Below are positions 43,681 to 51,902 of a stretch of DNA of 64,000 nt, in pieces; positions within the stretch are counted from its first letter, which is position 1; each line of letters starts with the position of its first letter. Location: NCBI GenBank assembly GCA_022821585.1, contig JAJEDI010000055.1:248001-312000 (forward strand), in the 5' to 3' direction. Source of the DNA: Caldilineaceae bacterium (GTDB lineage Bacteria; Chloroflexota; Anaerolineae; Caldilineales; Caldilineaceae). The translations under genes were made by a program, and so were the position numbers. Under the pieces are notes generated by a model. The model ran no database searches. It had not been told where the DNA came from and worked only from the letters and a program-made list of their open reading frames with translations.

Positions 43681-44775
43681 CTAGGCAAATTCCCGCAACG
43701 CGGCGATTATCTTGCGGTCGGGGACTGGGAAGGGAAGCTTTTCAATTTCGTCCAGCGTGGTCCAGCACCAGTCGGCCGCGCCAACCGCTTGCGGCTTTCC
43801 CGCAGTGATTCGCGCGTGGAACGCATCTAGCGTCATGCGGAAATGGGTAAACGCGTGCTCCACCGTCGCTACCCTTTCACCAACCTTCACCTCCACGCCC
43901 AGATTCTGGTCGACGGCGCGCCTCACACTCGCCTGAGAGTCCTCCTCCTCAGGCTCTCTTGCCCCGTTGGGAAAGGACCAGAGGCCGCCGAGAAGGCCCT
44001 TCTCAGGTCTCTGGCTGATCAGCACTCTTGACTGGCCGGGCACATCTTCCCAGATTATCGCGGCGACGAACTCAACATGGGGGACTTTCTGGCTCGGCGC
44101 CCGAACCGGCCTCAGCTCCTGAACGCCTCGCTCATGAGCCAGACAATAGGACTGCACCGGACAGCTGTCGCAAAGGGGACTGCGGCGCCTGCACACGAGG
44201 GCGCCCAATTCCATCAACCCTTCGTTCATGGCGCCGGGCGCAGACGCGGCCTCAACCATCTTTCGCGAAAGTCTCCACAGCCTGTTCTCAGTGGAACGGA
44301 GATCGATCCTCGCGTCTATATCCCACAAACGGCTGATGACCCGTTTTGCGTTGCCGTCGAGAAGTGGTTCATGCTGCCCGAAGGCCAGGCTGAGTATCGC
44401 ACCCGCCGTGTATTCGCCGATACCCGGCAGCGTAATCAGTTCGGCCCGAGTCTGCGGCAACCGACCGTCGAACTTCAAGACAACGATCTGCGCAGCTTTG
44501 TGCAGATTCCTTGCCCGGCTGTAGTAACCCAACCCCTCCCACAGCTTCAGGACCTCCTGTCGGTCTGCACCGGCAAGTGAAACCAGAGTTGGAAACCGCT
44601 CCATCCACCGGCTGAAATAGGCAGCAACAACGGACAGCCGCGTCTGCTGAGCCATGACCTCGCTGACCCAGACTGTGTACGGATCACGCGCCCCGGCCGG
44701 CTCCTCGCGCCAGGGCAGATCCCGCAGCTGCTGCCCTTGCCAGGCAGTCAGACGTTCTGCAATCTGTTGGTGCAT
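43681..44775 (-). CDS. mutY: A/G-specific adenine glycosylase
   Basis: Removes adenine opposite 8-oxoguanine, 364 residues. Catalytic Glu in 'SEVMAQQT' near residue 38-45, the helix-hairpin-helix 'LPGIGEYTAGAILSLAFG', catalytic Asp in 'LLDGNAKRVISR' and the 4Fe-4S ligands in 'CRRRSPLCDSCPVQSYC'. The C-terminal Nudix-like domain that recognises 8-oxoG is present ('LISQRPEKGLLGGLWSFP'). It is convergent with clpX and lies 51 bases behind the M42 peptidase genes on the same strand. Confidence 0.96.
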   Translation of the reverse strand: MHQQIAERLTAWQGQQLRDLPWREEPAGARDPYTVWVSEVMAQQTRLSVVAAYFSRWMERFPTLVSLAGADRQEVLKLWEGLGYYSRARNLHKAAQIVVLKFDGRLPQTRAELITLPGIGEYTAGAILSLAFGQHEPLLDGNAKRVISRLWDIDARIDLRSTENRLWRLSRKMVEAASAPGAMNEGLMELGALVCRRRSPLCDSCPVQSYCLAHERGVQELRPVRAPSQKVPHVEFVAAIIWEDVPGQSRVLISQRPEKGLLGGLWSFPNGAREPEEEDSQASVRRAVDQNLGVEVKVGERVATVEHAFTHFRMTLDAFHARITAGKPQAVGAADWCWTTLDEIEKLPFPVPDRKIIAALREFA

Positions 44776-44826
44776 ATGTGCCCGGATCTGTGGCTCGTTT
44801 TTCGATCAGCAAAACTGATCTACTGA

Positions 44827-45828
44827 CTAAGAGGGATACGCTCCGCTGAGGGCGTTCACCAGCAGGCGAACCGCGCCCAGAGCGTCGTTGTAGTCGGCCA
44901 CTTGCGAGGGGGTGTGGACGTAGCGGCAAGGAATGGAAACTGTGCCCGCGGGGACGCCGGCGCGGCTGACCTGCACCGCGGAGGCGTCGGTTGAGCCATA
45001 CTCCAACACCTCCAATTGGTAAGGTATGTCGTGGGCCTGCGCCGTGTCTTCTAGCCAGCCCCGTACCTTGGGATGGGAAATCATGCGCCGGTCCATGACC
45101 TTGATTGCTACGCCTTTCCCAAGCGCCACCTCCATCGGAGTCGCCTGGGGAAAGTCACCGGTGGCCGTAACATCGATAGCAAGAATGACCTCTGGCTCCA
45201 AGCCGTAGCCGGCGGTGGTGGCCCCGCGTGCACCCACCTCTTCCTGTACCGTAAAGACGGCTAGGATTTCGTGCGGAGAGCTTTCGAGCTCGCGCAGCGT
45301 CTCGATCAGCACCGCGCACCCGATCCGGTCATCGAGATTCGCAGCGAATAGTCTGTCCCCCACCGCACCGAAGCTACTCCGAAAGACCGCCGTATCGCCA
45401 ACCTGAACGCGCGCTCCTTCCCTGGACTCGGCGCCTACATCCAGAAATAACTTCTGCAGCGTAGGCCGTTCGCGCGCGAGTGGGGAGCCCTCCATACCGA
45501 ACGCGCCTTGGACGCCATTGGCAAAATGGACGCGGCTTCCAATAAGGGAGTTGATTAGAACTCCCCCCAAAGTGGTAAAGCGGCAGAAGCCCTGCGCGTC
45601 AACATGCGTCACCATCACGCCGATCTCGTCTATATGCGCAGCCAGCATGATCCGCCTGCCGCCTTCGCCGCTGACGGTCGGACGCTTCACCGCGATCAGG
45701 TTGCCGAGCCTGTCCGTCCGCACTTCATCGACCAGCCCGTCCAGATGGCTGCTGATCGCCTCGCGGATCCGCTCCTCCTGCCCGCTCGGGCCGAAGACAC
45801 TACACAACTCCTCGATCAAAGCTCTCAT
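44827..45828 (-). CDS. M42 family aminopeptidase (copy 1)
   Basis: Di-zinc or di-cobalt aminopeptidase of the TET/FrvX type, 333 residues, cutting single residues from short peptides. Metal and catalytic residues stand in 'MLAAHIDEIGVMV', 'LDDRIGCAVLIE', 'VQEEVGARGATTAGY' and 'AIDVTATGD'; the C-terminal His is in 'PCRYVHTPSQV'. ATG 45828 overlaps the stop of the next M42 gene by four bases (ATGA), so the two are translationally coupled. Third gene of the tandem set in transcription order. Confidence 0.93.
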   Translation of the reverse strand: MRALIEELCSVFGPSGQEERIREAISSHLDGLVDEVRTDRLGNLIAVKRPTVSGEGGRRIMLAAHIDEIGVMVTHVDAQGFCRFTTLGGVLINSLIGSRVHFANGVQGAFGMEGSPLARERPTLQKLFLDVGAESREGARVQVGDTAVFRSSFGAVGDRLFAANLDDRIGCAVLIETLRELESSPHEILAVFTVQEEVGARGATTAGYGLEPEVILAIDVTATGDFPQATPMEVALGKGVAIKVMDRRMISHPKVRGWLEDTAQAHDIPYQLEVLEYGSTDASAVQVSRAGVPAGTVSIPCRYVHTPSQVADYNDALGAVRLLVNALSGAYPS

Positions 45829-46847
45829 GCTTCACTCCGCTCGGGCCCCAACGGCCGGGCCAGGGGTCCTGATAACGCCTTGCTCATCAGCTCAATCGCA
45901 CTTTTCACGTCTGCCGGGTCCATCAGCGCCGCGGGGGTATGAATGTAGCGGCACGGCACCGCTACCGCCACTGCGGGCACGCCCTCGCGTGCCAGGTGAA
46001 TGGTTCCCACGTCCGTTCCCCCGACTCCGGGCTGCTTGATCTGCCAGGGAATGTTGTGGGCGGTCGCCGTCTCCGTCAGGATTCGGACAAGCCGCCGGTC
46101 GGCATGCGCGCTGCGGTCCATCACCGATATCGAAGGACCCTTTCCCAGCTCGGTCGTCGGGCTGAGGTCATCCTGTTTGGGAAGATCGTCGGCCACCGTG
46201 CCTTCAAGCGCTACCGCGACATCCGGCTCGACCGCGTAGGCGGCCACCCCGGCGCCGCGCAGTCCAATCTCTTCCTGGACCGTGAAGGCTCCGACAAGCT
46301 CACACGGGAAATCGCCTTTCATCAGCTCGGCCAGAATGAAGCAACCTACCCGGTCGTCAAATGACTTACCCTTCAGGAGCCGTCCGTACTCCTCATATTC
46401 GCTCTCGAAGGTAATCATGTCGCCCGGCGCGATACCCCCTGCGCCGCCGGTATCGATCAGGAGGTCGGAAATCGGCACGACGCGCTTTCCCGAACGGGCA
46501 GCATGCGGCGCACGCATGATGACACCGGGCACCGACTGCGCCCCGATTGTTACTCGTTTTCCCGGCAGAATTCGCGGATCGAGGCCGCCCACGCTGCGAA
46601 ACTTCACCGTACCGTCCGCATTGGTCCGCATGACCATCCCGCCCACCTCGTCCATATGCGCGGCGAGCATCACACGTTGTGTCCCCGCGGCGTCCGATCT
46701 CCCCTTGCGGACAATCAGGTTGCCGATCGAGTCGACCGTCAATTCCTCCACGTGCGCGGCCAGCTCCTCCCGCAAAATGGCCCGAACCTCGCTCTCATGT
46801 CCCGCAACCCCGCGGGCCCTGGACAGTTTCTCGAGCAGTTCATTCAT
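45825..46847 (-). CDS. M42 family aminopeptidase (copy 2)
   Basis: Second M42 peptidase, 340 residues from ATG 46847 (a TTG at 46871 would add eight residues). 'MLAAHMDEVGGMV', 'FDDRVGCFILAEL', 'VQEEIGLRGAGVAAYAVEPD' and 'VPCRYIHTPAAL' give the full metal-binding set. It differs clearly from its neighbours, so the duplication is old. In this group twelve subunits usually form a hollow tetrahedron; different paralogues can form mixed particles, which is worth considering here. Confidence 0.93.
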   Translation of the reverse strand: MNELLEKLSRARGVAGHESEVRAILREELAAHVEELTVDSIGNLIVRKGRSDAAGTQRVMLAAHMDEVGGMVMRTNADGTVKFRSVGGLDPRILPGKRVTIGAQSVPGVIMRAPHAARSGKRVVPISDLLIDTGGAGGIAPGDMITFESEYEEYGRLLKGKSFDDRVGCFILAELMKGDFPCELVGAFTVQEEIGLRGAGVAAYAVEPDVAVALEGTVADDLPKQDDLSPTTELGKGPSISVMDRSAHADRRLVRILTETATAHNIPWQIKQPGVGGTDVGTIHLAREGVPAVAVAVPCRYIHTPAALMDPADVKSAIELMSKALSGPLARPLGPERSEA

Positions 46848-46900
46848 GGCAGAAATCTTTGTGTGCGGCAAAACACGCCTGAATCGAATGCTTCCCGCAG

Positions 46901-47983
46901 CTACGACTCGCTGTCAAGCGCTAGGGCGGACAGGTCATCTGGCAGTTCACAGATCGTCTCGGCCAGCAGACGCGCGCTCCGGTCGATGTCCTTGAGGACG
47001 ACCGTCTCCGCCGGTGTGTGCATGTTGCGAATCGGAACCGAAATCAGCGCGGTCGGGATGCCTGACTGCGAGACCTGCATCGCCCAGGCGTCGGTGCCGG
47101 AGTTTCCCGGCAGTACCTCATTCGTATAGGGAATTTCGTCTCGTTCAGCCGCGTTAACGAGAAACTCTCTTAAAACGGGATGCATGTTCGGCCCCAGCCC
47201 GATGGCCGGTCCGCTTCCCATTGGCAGGGCCTCATCGGGTGATGCCCCCGGCTGCTCCGCGTACGTTACGTCGAGTGCGATCCCCACGTCGGGCGCCACA
47301 TGAAACGTCGCCGTCTTGGCCCCGCGCAACCCAATCTCCTCCTGCACCGTGACCACGGCCGCGACATCCCAACCGTGGCTGCGGCCCTGCAGAATGCGCA
47401 ACGCCTGCAGCAGAACGACGACCGACACGCGATTGTCGAAGGCTTTGCCGGTAGCGTGTCCGTTACCCAGACTATCGGCGCTGCGGCGGATCGAAATGAA
47501 ATCGCCTACCGATACGTGCTCTGCCAGCCTGTCGGCGGCCAGTCCCACGTCGATGAAAAGATCCGCTTGGGCAAAGGGTTTCTCCCGCTCCTCCATGGAG
47601 AGAACGTGGGGCGGCCTGCTGGCGATCAGTCCCGGCAAATCGGAGCGGCCGTGAACGGTAACTTCCTGGGCCGGCAATGCCCCCAGGTCTACGCCGCCAA
47701 CCGGCGCGAAACGCAGAAAGCCCTTCTCCAGCCGCGTGACGATCAGCCCGATCTCATCCATGTGCGCGGCCAGCATCACCCGCTTCCCGGACGAGTTGTG
47801 ACCGCGCCTGAGACCAGTCAGGTTACCCAGCGTGTCGGTATGCAGTTCATCAACGAGAGGGGCCAGATGGTCGCAGACACGGGCGCGAATCCGGTCTTCT
47901 TGTCCGCTGACGCCGGGGATCTCGCTCAACTCCTTCAGCAGCGAGAAGGTGTCAGTTTCAGGTGCCTTGTTTTCGCTGTTCAC
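46901..47983 (-). CDS. M42 family aminopeptidase (copy 3)
   Basis: Third M42 peptidase, 360 residues. Metal residues are in 'MLAAHMDEIGLIVTRLE', 'FDNRVSVVVLLQAL', 'VQEEIGLRGAKTATFHVAPD' and 'VPIRNMHTPAET'. The start is taken as GTG 47983, which shares one base with the stop of the zinc-ribbon gene (TAGTG), a coupled arrangement; a frame further upstream lies inside that gene. First M42 gene in transcription order. Peptide degradation for nitrogen or carbon is the probable role. Confidence 0.92.
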   Translation of the reverse strand: MNSENKAPETDTFSLLKELSEIPGVSGQEDRIRARVCDHLAPLVDELHTDTLGNLTGLRRGHNSSGKRVMLAAHMDEIGLIVTRLEKGFLRFAPVGGVDLGALPAQEVTVHGRSDLPGLIASRPPHVLSMEEREKPFAQADLFIDVGLAADRLAEHVSVGDFISIRRSADSLGNGHATGKAFDNRVSVVVLLQALRILQGRSHGWDVAAVVTVQEEIGLRGAKTATFHVAPDVGIALDVTYAEQPGASPDEALPMGSGPAIGLGPNMHPVLREFLVNAAERDEIPYTNEVLPGNSGTDAWAMQVSQSGIPTALISVPIRNMHTPAETVVLKDIDRSARLLAETICELPDDLSALALDSES

Positions 47984-48195
47984 TATCCGCCGGGGACCGC
48001 AAGCTGCGCGCACTGGCCAAAGAGAGGAAGCACAAAAATCAACCCGACCACAATCCAGACCCAGACAGGCATGCCGAGTATCATCAGGCGGCGCTTCGGC
48101 TTGTTCTCTACAGGTCGCGGCAATACAGCCTGGCAGCGCCAGCAGACTTCCTTGTCATCGGGATTCCAGGTTCCGCATTCGGTGCAGTCGGACAT
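47983..48195 (-). CDS. small zinc-ribbon protein with one membrane helix
   Basis: Protein of 70 residues. Four cysteines form a zinc ribbon (Cys4, Cys7, Cys18, Cys21 in 'CTECG' and 'CWRCQ'), then a basic 'KPKRRL' and one hydrophobic helix ('MPVWVWIVVGLIFVLPLFG'). It heads the M42 operon and its stop overlaps the start of the first M42 gene. A role as membrane anchor or regulator for the peptidases is possible but unproven. The start could also be an ATG six codons upstream. Confidence 0.7.
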   Translation of the reverse strand: MSDCTECGTWNPDDKEVCWRCQAVLPRPVENKPKRRLMILGMPVWVWIVVGLIFVLPLFGQCAQLAVPGG

Positions 48196-48281
48196 ACGGC
48201 TACCACGTGTCAATCTGGTCGAGAATGGCCTGCTTCATGCTAACACAGTTAAGAGGCGTGGGCAAACGGTTGCCCAAAATG

Positions 48282-48755
48282 TGTGCATCCCAAATAGGAC
48301 ATAATGATCGTATTCTTACTGTGGCAAGAAAGCCGCGTTCGATTCCAGTTTCAATCTCTCGCAACTGAGGCGCCGCCACTGAACACTGCAGTTCTGGGCG
48401 GTCGGCCGCAAGCGGCCTCCCTTGGGCGGGGGCTCCGCCCCCGCAACGCCCCCCCTCCTACAACATGCCTCGCCGACCTGGTGTCGATATTCGTAACAGG
48501 TGCCCAGTCGAAAGAGTGTCGCCAAGCAGCGTCCCCTCAGTCCCATGAATTCCCCGTAGGTGCTGGCCTTGTGCCTGCCCTCGCCCCCCCAGTCAACGGC
48601 CCCGAATATAAAATAGACCCATCACCTGCCCTGCGTCTCTCCCAAATCCGGTAAACAGATCCAGTCACCGCCGGCACGTATTCCCAGCCAGACCGTTCCC
48701 AGCCCAATACCAAGAATCATGCAAAATACGCAGTCTGCCCGAACTCTTCCCGAAC
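48282..48755. repeat. dispersed non-coding repeat, copy B
   Basis: Second copy of the element at 20003-20525, same orientation, with point changes and small gaps. The first hairpin here reads ggccg-caag-cggcc (48404-48417), different bases from copy A but again fully paired; the second, gcgggggc-tcc-gcccccgc (48426-48444), is identical. It lies between the zinc-ribbon/M42 operon and the ABC exporter genes. No gene is supported in 48196-48973. Confidence 0.85.
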
Positions 48756-48867
48756 TTCGACTGAGGCAGGCTGACTAGGGCTCGTTGACCTTTGGCTGAA
48801 CAGCGATCTGCGTGAGCAAAGTGCGGCTGATCCCCCTTTCACGCAAGGGAAATTGTAGTAGCCCTAC

Positions 48868-48947
48868 GTGTTCTTCGCGGCCCTTCGTGGCCCTTCGTGG
48901 ATAAAAGGTGTTCTTCGCGCCGCTTCGCGTGCCTTCGCGGATCGATC
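48868..48947. repeat. two 40-bp tandem repeats rich in TTCGCG
   Basis: Imperfect direct repeats at 48868-48907 and 48908-48947, both beginning gtgttcttcgcg and each made of smaller 10-base steps of the form cttcgYg. They lie 26 bases from the 3' end of the ABC permease gene and 113 bases from repeat copy B. No coding potential. Confidence 0.75.
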
Positions 48948-48973
48948 GGTCTTTCTTCTCACGAGATTCACGC

Positions 48974-49771
48974 CTACATCCGCACTTGAATCGCGCTGCC
49001 GCTCTCATAACGTCGCAGCCCACGGTAAAAAACAAAGACGGCCAGAACGAGGAAAACCGCGCCGCCGGCGCAGATCTGGGCTAGCTGCAACAGATCAAAC
49101 CTGCGCACAAACTCTGCCGGCAGTGCCCCGATGAAGGCCGCCGGAACCAGCGTAAACAGGAACAGCTTGGCTGTGCCGTCAAAGAGAGTAATCGGGTAGA
49201 GAGAGAAAGTGACAATCGCATTGAACGCGTGCCTCGTCAGCAGGCTTGTATTGCCAATCCAGAACGTAAGACTCTGTACCAGGACAAGAAAGGAGATGAG
49301 TACAACTATAGACGCCAGGCAGCCCAGCGTGAAGCGCAGTAACATCAGGCCCCCAAACGAACCGGAGAAGTAGATTGCGGCGCCAAAGCTGAACAGACCG
49401 TATGTGAAGTCCCCCGCTGATGACGCGTTGCTCCTGCTGGCCAGAGCATGCAGGAGAACGGGACGCGGCAGCGACAGATAGTAGTCCATCTGACCGTTGG
49501 CGATCAACGACGACAGTCGGACCGAATTCCCGAACAGGTATGTACCGGCTCCGAAACCGGTCGCGACGACGCCGAACAGGAACAGCATGTCAACCAGGTC
49601 CCAACCATTAATCTCTTCGAAGCGCGCAAAGAATATGATCCAGAAGACGAAATAGATGGCGTTGTTGAGCATCATTCCAATCACCTGCGTCAGGAATGAG
49701 ACACGGTACTCCATCGCGCTCAAAAGATTCGTCTTCCACAACGCCACAACAAATGAGAGCTGACGTCCCAT
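48974..49771 (-). CDS. ABC-2 type transporter permease (second permease)
   Basis: Integral membrane protein of 265 residues with six hydrophobic segments, resembling the COG3694-type permeases that pair with a second permease and an ATPase. 'LFLFGVVATGFGAGTYLFGN', 'LPRPVLLHALASR' and 'GTAKLFLFTLVPAAFIGALPAEF' are characteristic stretches. ATG 49771 follows the stop of the first permease gene by three bases. Last gene of a three-gene exporter operon; cargo unknown (related systems export drugs, lipids or peptides). Confidence 0.85.
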   Translation of the reverse strand: MGRQLSFVVALWKTNLLSAMEYRVSFLTQVIGMMLNNAIYFVFWIIFFARFEEINGWDLVDMLFLFGVVATGFGAGTYLFGNSVRLSSLIANGQMDYYLSLPRPVLLHALASRSNASSAGDFTYGLFSFGAAIYFSGSFGGLMLLRFTLGCLASIVVLISFLVLVQSLTFWIGNTSLLTRHAFNAIVTFSLYPITLFDGTAKLFLFTLVPAAFIGALPAEFVRRFDLLQLAQICAGGAVFLVLAVFVFYRGLRRYESGSAIQVRM

Positions 49772-49774
49772 GGC

Positions 49775-50629
49775 TCAACCCCCGTTTATGACCAGCCGCG
49801 CCACCACCCGGCGGTAGATCACCCAAACTATTCCGCCGACAACGGCCAGCCATATGCACTGCTGCAGGAAGACGTGCCCCAGCCGCGCCAGGCTCGGTTC
49901 GACGAACAGACGGGCCGGCCCGTATATGATCCAGGCGAACGGCAAATTGAGCGAGATCGTCTGCAGCCAGGCCGGGAAGAAATCAAGCGGAATCAGCACC
50001 CCGCCCAACAGCAGCAGGAACTTCTGGTAGATCCAGCGGAAGGCATTTGTTTCCTCGACAACAAACGCACTCAGGCCGATCAGCGCCGAAAAGCAGAAGT
50101 CCAGCAGCCAGGAAAGGACCACAGCCGCCCCTGCGAATATCCATCCCGCAATCCCCGGCGGCGGGCCTACCATCAGCCAGACAACTGCGCTACCAATCAG
50201 GAGGTTGCCGCCAAAGGCCAGAAGGCTGTCGCCCAGCCCGGAGGCGAAGTGATAGAGGATGAAATTGAACGGCTTGTTCAGCAAATAGGCGACGCTGCCA
50301 TCCTTCACCTGCTCCGAGAATGTCTCTGACAGGTCATGCTTGCTCAACATGACCGCCTCCGCCATCATCAGGTACCACATAGTGTCCGCCAACGTCAGCC
50401 CGGCGATAGAGCTCGCGCCCACCGCGCCGTACGTAACCCGCCACAGGTTCATGAAGATCCACATGAAGAGGACGATCAGCAGGCTTCGCCCCAGCAAGTC
50501 GATCGGGTAGGCAAGGCTGTTCAGCAACTGCGTGCGAAAGACGGCCCAGTATTTTCCGGCCACGGCCGCTGACGAATGTTCACGTACGCGACCTTCGCCG
50601 GTCAGAGCGCCTGCCTCCTTGCTACGCAC
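49775..50629 (-). CDS. ABC-2 type transporter permease (first permease)
   Basis: Membrane subunit of 284 residues with about six helices, similar to COG4587-type permeases. It includes 'IAGLTLADTMWYLMMAEAVMLS' and 'GGVLIPLDFFPAWLQTISLNLPF'. Start GTG 50629, two bases after the ATPase stop, with GGAGG upstream in the end of the ATPase gene. It should form a heterodimer with the next permease. Confidence 0.85.
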   Translation of the reverse strand: MRSKEAGALTGEGRVREHSSAAVAGKYWAVFRTQLLNSLAYPIDLLGRSLLIVLFMWIFMNLWRVTYGAVGASSIAGLTLADTMWYLMMAEAVMLSKHDLSETFSEQVKDGSVAYLLNKPFNFILYHFASGLGDSLLAFGGNLLIGSAVVWLMVGPPPGIAGWIFAGAAVVLSWLLDFCFSALIGLSAFVVEETNAFRWIYQKFLLLLGGVLIPLDFFPAWLQTISLNLPFAWIIYGPARLFVEPSLARLGHVFLQQCIWLAVVGGIVWVIYRRVVARLVINGG

Positions 50630-50631
50630 TT

Positions 50632-51618
50632 CTAAACCTCCGTACGCGCGTAAATGGCGCTGATCACTTCTTCGAGTGACGGCTCTGAAACCGTTACGTC
50701 AGCCAGGCTGCCCGCCGCCGCCAGGCCGCTGATCACCGGCTCCACCGGCGTGACCCGCGTGTCAAAGCGCATTTTGGCCCCGTATCGCCCCACCTTGACC
50801 ATCTCCACGCCCGGCAAGCTGAAGTCCGGCGCCAGCTGCTCGTTGTAGCGCACGTCGACAGTCTTGACCGTCAGATAGCGCCGCTTCAGGGCCGATACCT
50901 TGTCTCTATACACAATCTCACCGTGATTGACGATGATAACGCGCCTGCACAGCGTCTCGATGTCGCCGGCATCGTGACTCGTAAGCAGCACCCCTACGCC
51001 CTCCATATCGTTCATGCGCTGGATCGTCATGCGCAGCCGCTGCTTGGCCACCACGTCGAGACCGATCGACGGCTCGTCCAGCAGAAGAACGCGCGGCCGG
51101 TGCAGCAGCGAGGCCGCAACTTCACACCGCATGCGCTGGCCCAGCGACAGCTTCCGCACCGGCGTCTCCAGCAGCTCCTCTATCTCGAATGCCTCCGCCA
51201 GGAAGGAAATACGCCGCTTCAGAGAGCTGTCGTCGATTTCGTAGATCTTGCCGAACAGGTAAAACGTATCCACCGCCGGCAGGTGATACCACAGCTGAGG
51301 ACGTTGACCGAAGACCGAGCCGATCTGAAAGGCAAGGGCCTGGCGATCCTGCCAGGGCACATGGCCCAGTACGGCCGCCTCGCCGCTGCTTGGATGCAGA
51401 ATGCCCGTCAGAATCTTGATGGTGGTCGACTTGCCCGCACCATTGGGGCCGATGAAACCCAGCAGCTCACCATCCTCCATCTCGAACGAAAGCCCGCGCA
51501 CCGCCTCGATCGACTGGTATGTCGGCCGCCACAGCGCGCGCAGACTCCCCCGCAGACCGGCAGATTTGCGCTTCATTTGAAAGGTCTTACGCAGATCGCG
51601 TACTGATATAGCGGGCAT
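50632..51618 (-). CDS. ABC transporter ATP-binding protein
   Basis: NatA-like ATPase of 328 residues driving the two ABC-2 permeases. Walker A 'GPNGAGKSTTIKIL' near 56-69, signature 'KLSLGQRMRCEVAASLL' near 155-171, Walker B 'VLLLDEPSIGLD' near 177-188 and the His switch in 'LLTSHDAGDIE'. The signature reads LSLGQ, as in this group, instead of LSGGQ. About 75 C-terminal residues form an extra domain. First gene of the exporter operon, divergent from alaS. Confidence 0.93.
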   Translation of the reverse strand: MPAISVRDLRKTFQMKRKSAGLRGSLRALWRPTYQSIEAVRGLSFEMEDGELLGFIGPNGAGKSTTIKILTGILHPSSGEAAVLGHVPWQDRQALAFQIGSVFGQRPQLWYHLPAVDTFYLFGKIYEIDDSSLKRRISFLAEAFEIEELLETPVRKLSLGQRMRCEVAASLLHRPRVLLLDEPSIGLDVVAKQRLRMTIQRMNDMEGVGVLLTSHDAGDIETLCRRVIIVNHGEIVYRDKVSALKRRYLTVKTVDVRYNEQLAPDFSLPGVEMVKVGRYGAKMRFDTRVTPVEPVISGLAAAGSLADVTVSEPSLEEVISAIYARTEV

Positions 51619-51806
51619 ATTTCCGTGTCCGACCCGAATGACGACTGGACGACTTCAGTCCAAGCATACAGCTGGAAATGTCATCAAAGTTCCGACTTCG
51701 ACCCCTCCTGTGGCCATTATTAGCGCGGATCGCCATCATCACCAAGATGAAGACGGTATGAACTGAATGCGGACCCCGTGCGGTTTCCCTAAACGGCTCT
51801 GAATTT

Positions 51807-51814
51807 GCTAAAAT
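51807..51814 (+). promoter_or_regulatory. extended -10 promoter for alaS
   Basis: TG-C-TAAAAT (TG at 51806-51807, hexamer 51809-51814) without a good -35. Leader of about 82 bases before alaS. I see no T-box structure or T-box core sequence in this leader. Confidence 0.4.
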
Positions 51815-51902
51815 CGGCAGCAGTCCGTACGTCCGGAGGCATGGGATTAACTCCTGTCCTCATAACCGCGTTATTGTCTGTCCGAACCAAGCGAGGCGTC
51901 CG

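Noticed and set aside
48316-48546. 76-residue open frame across repeat copy B
   Set aside because: Both repeat copies translate to unrelated, poorly aligned peptides with different frames, while the hairpins are preserved, so a structural role fits better than coding.
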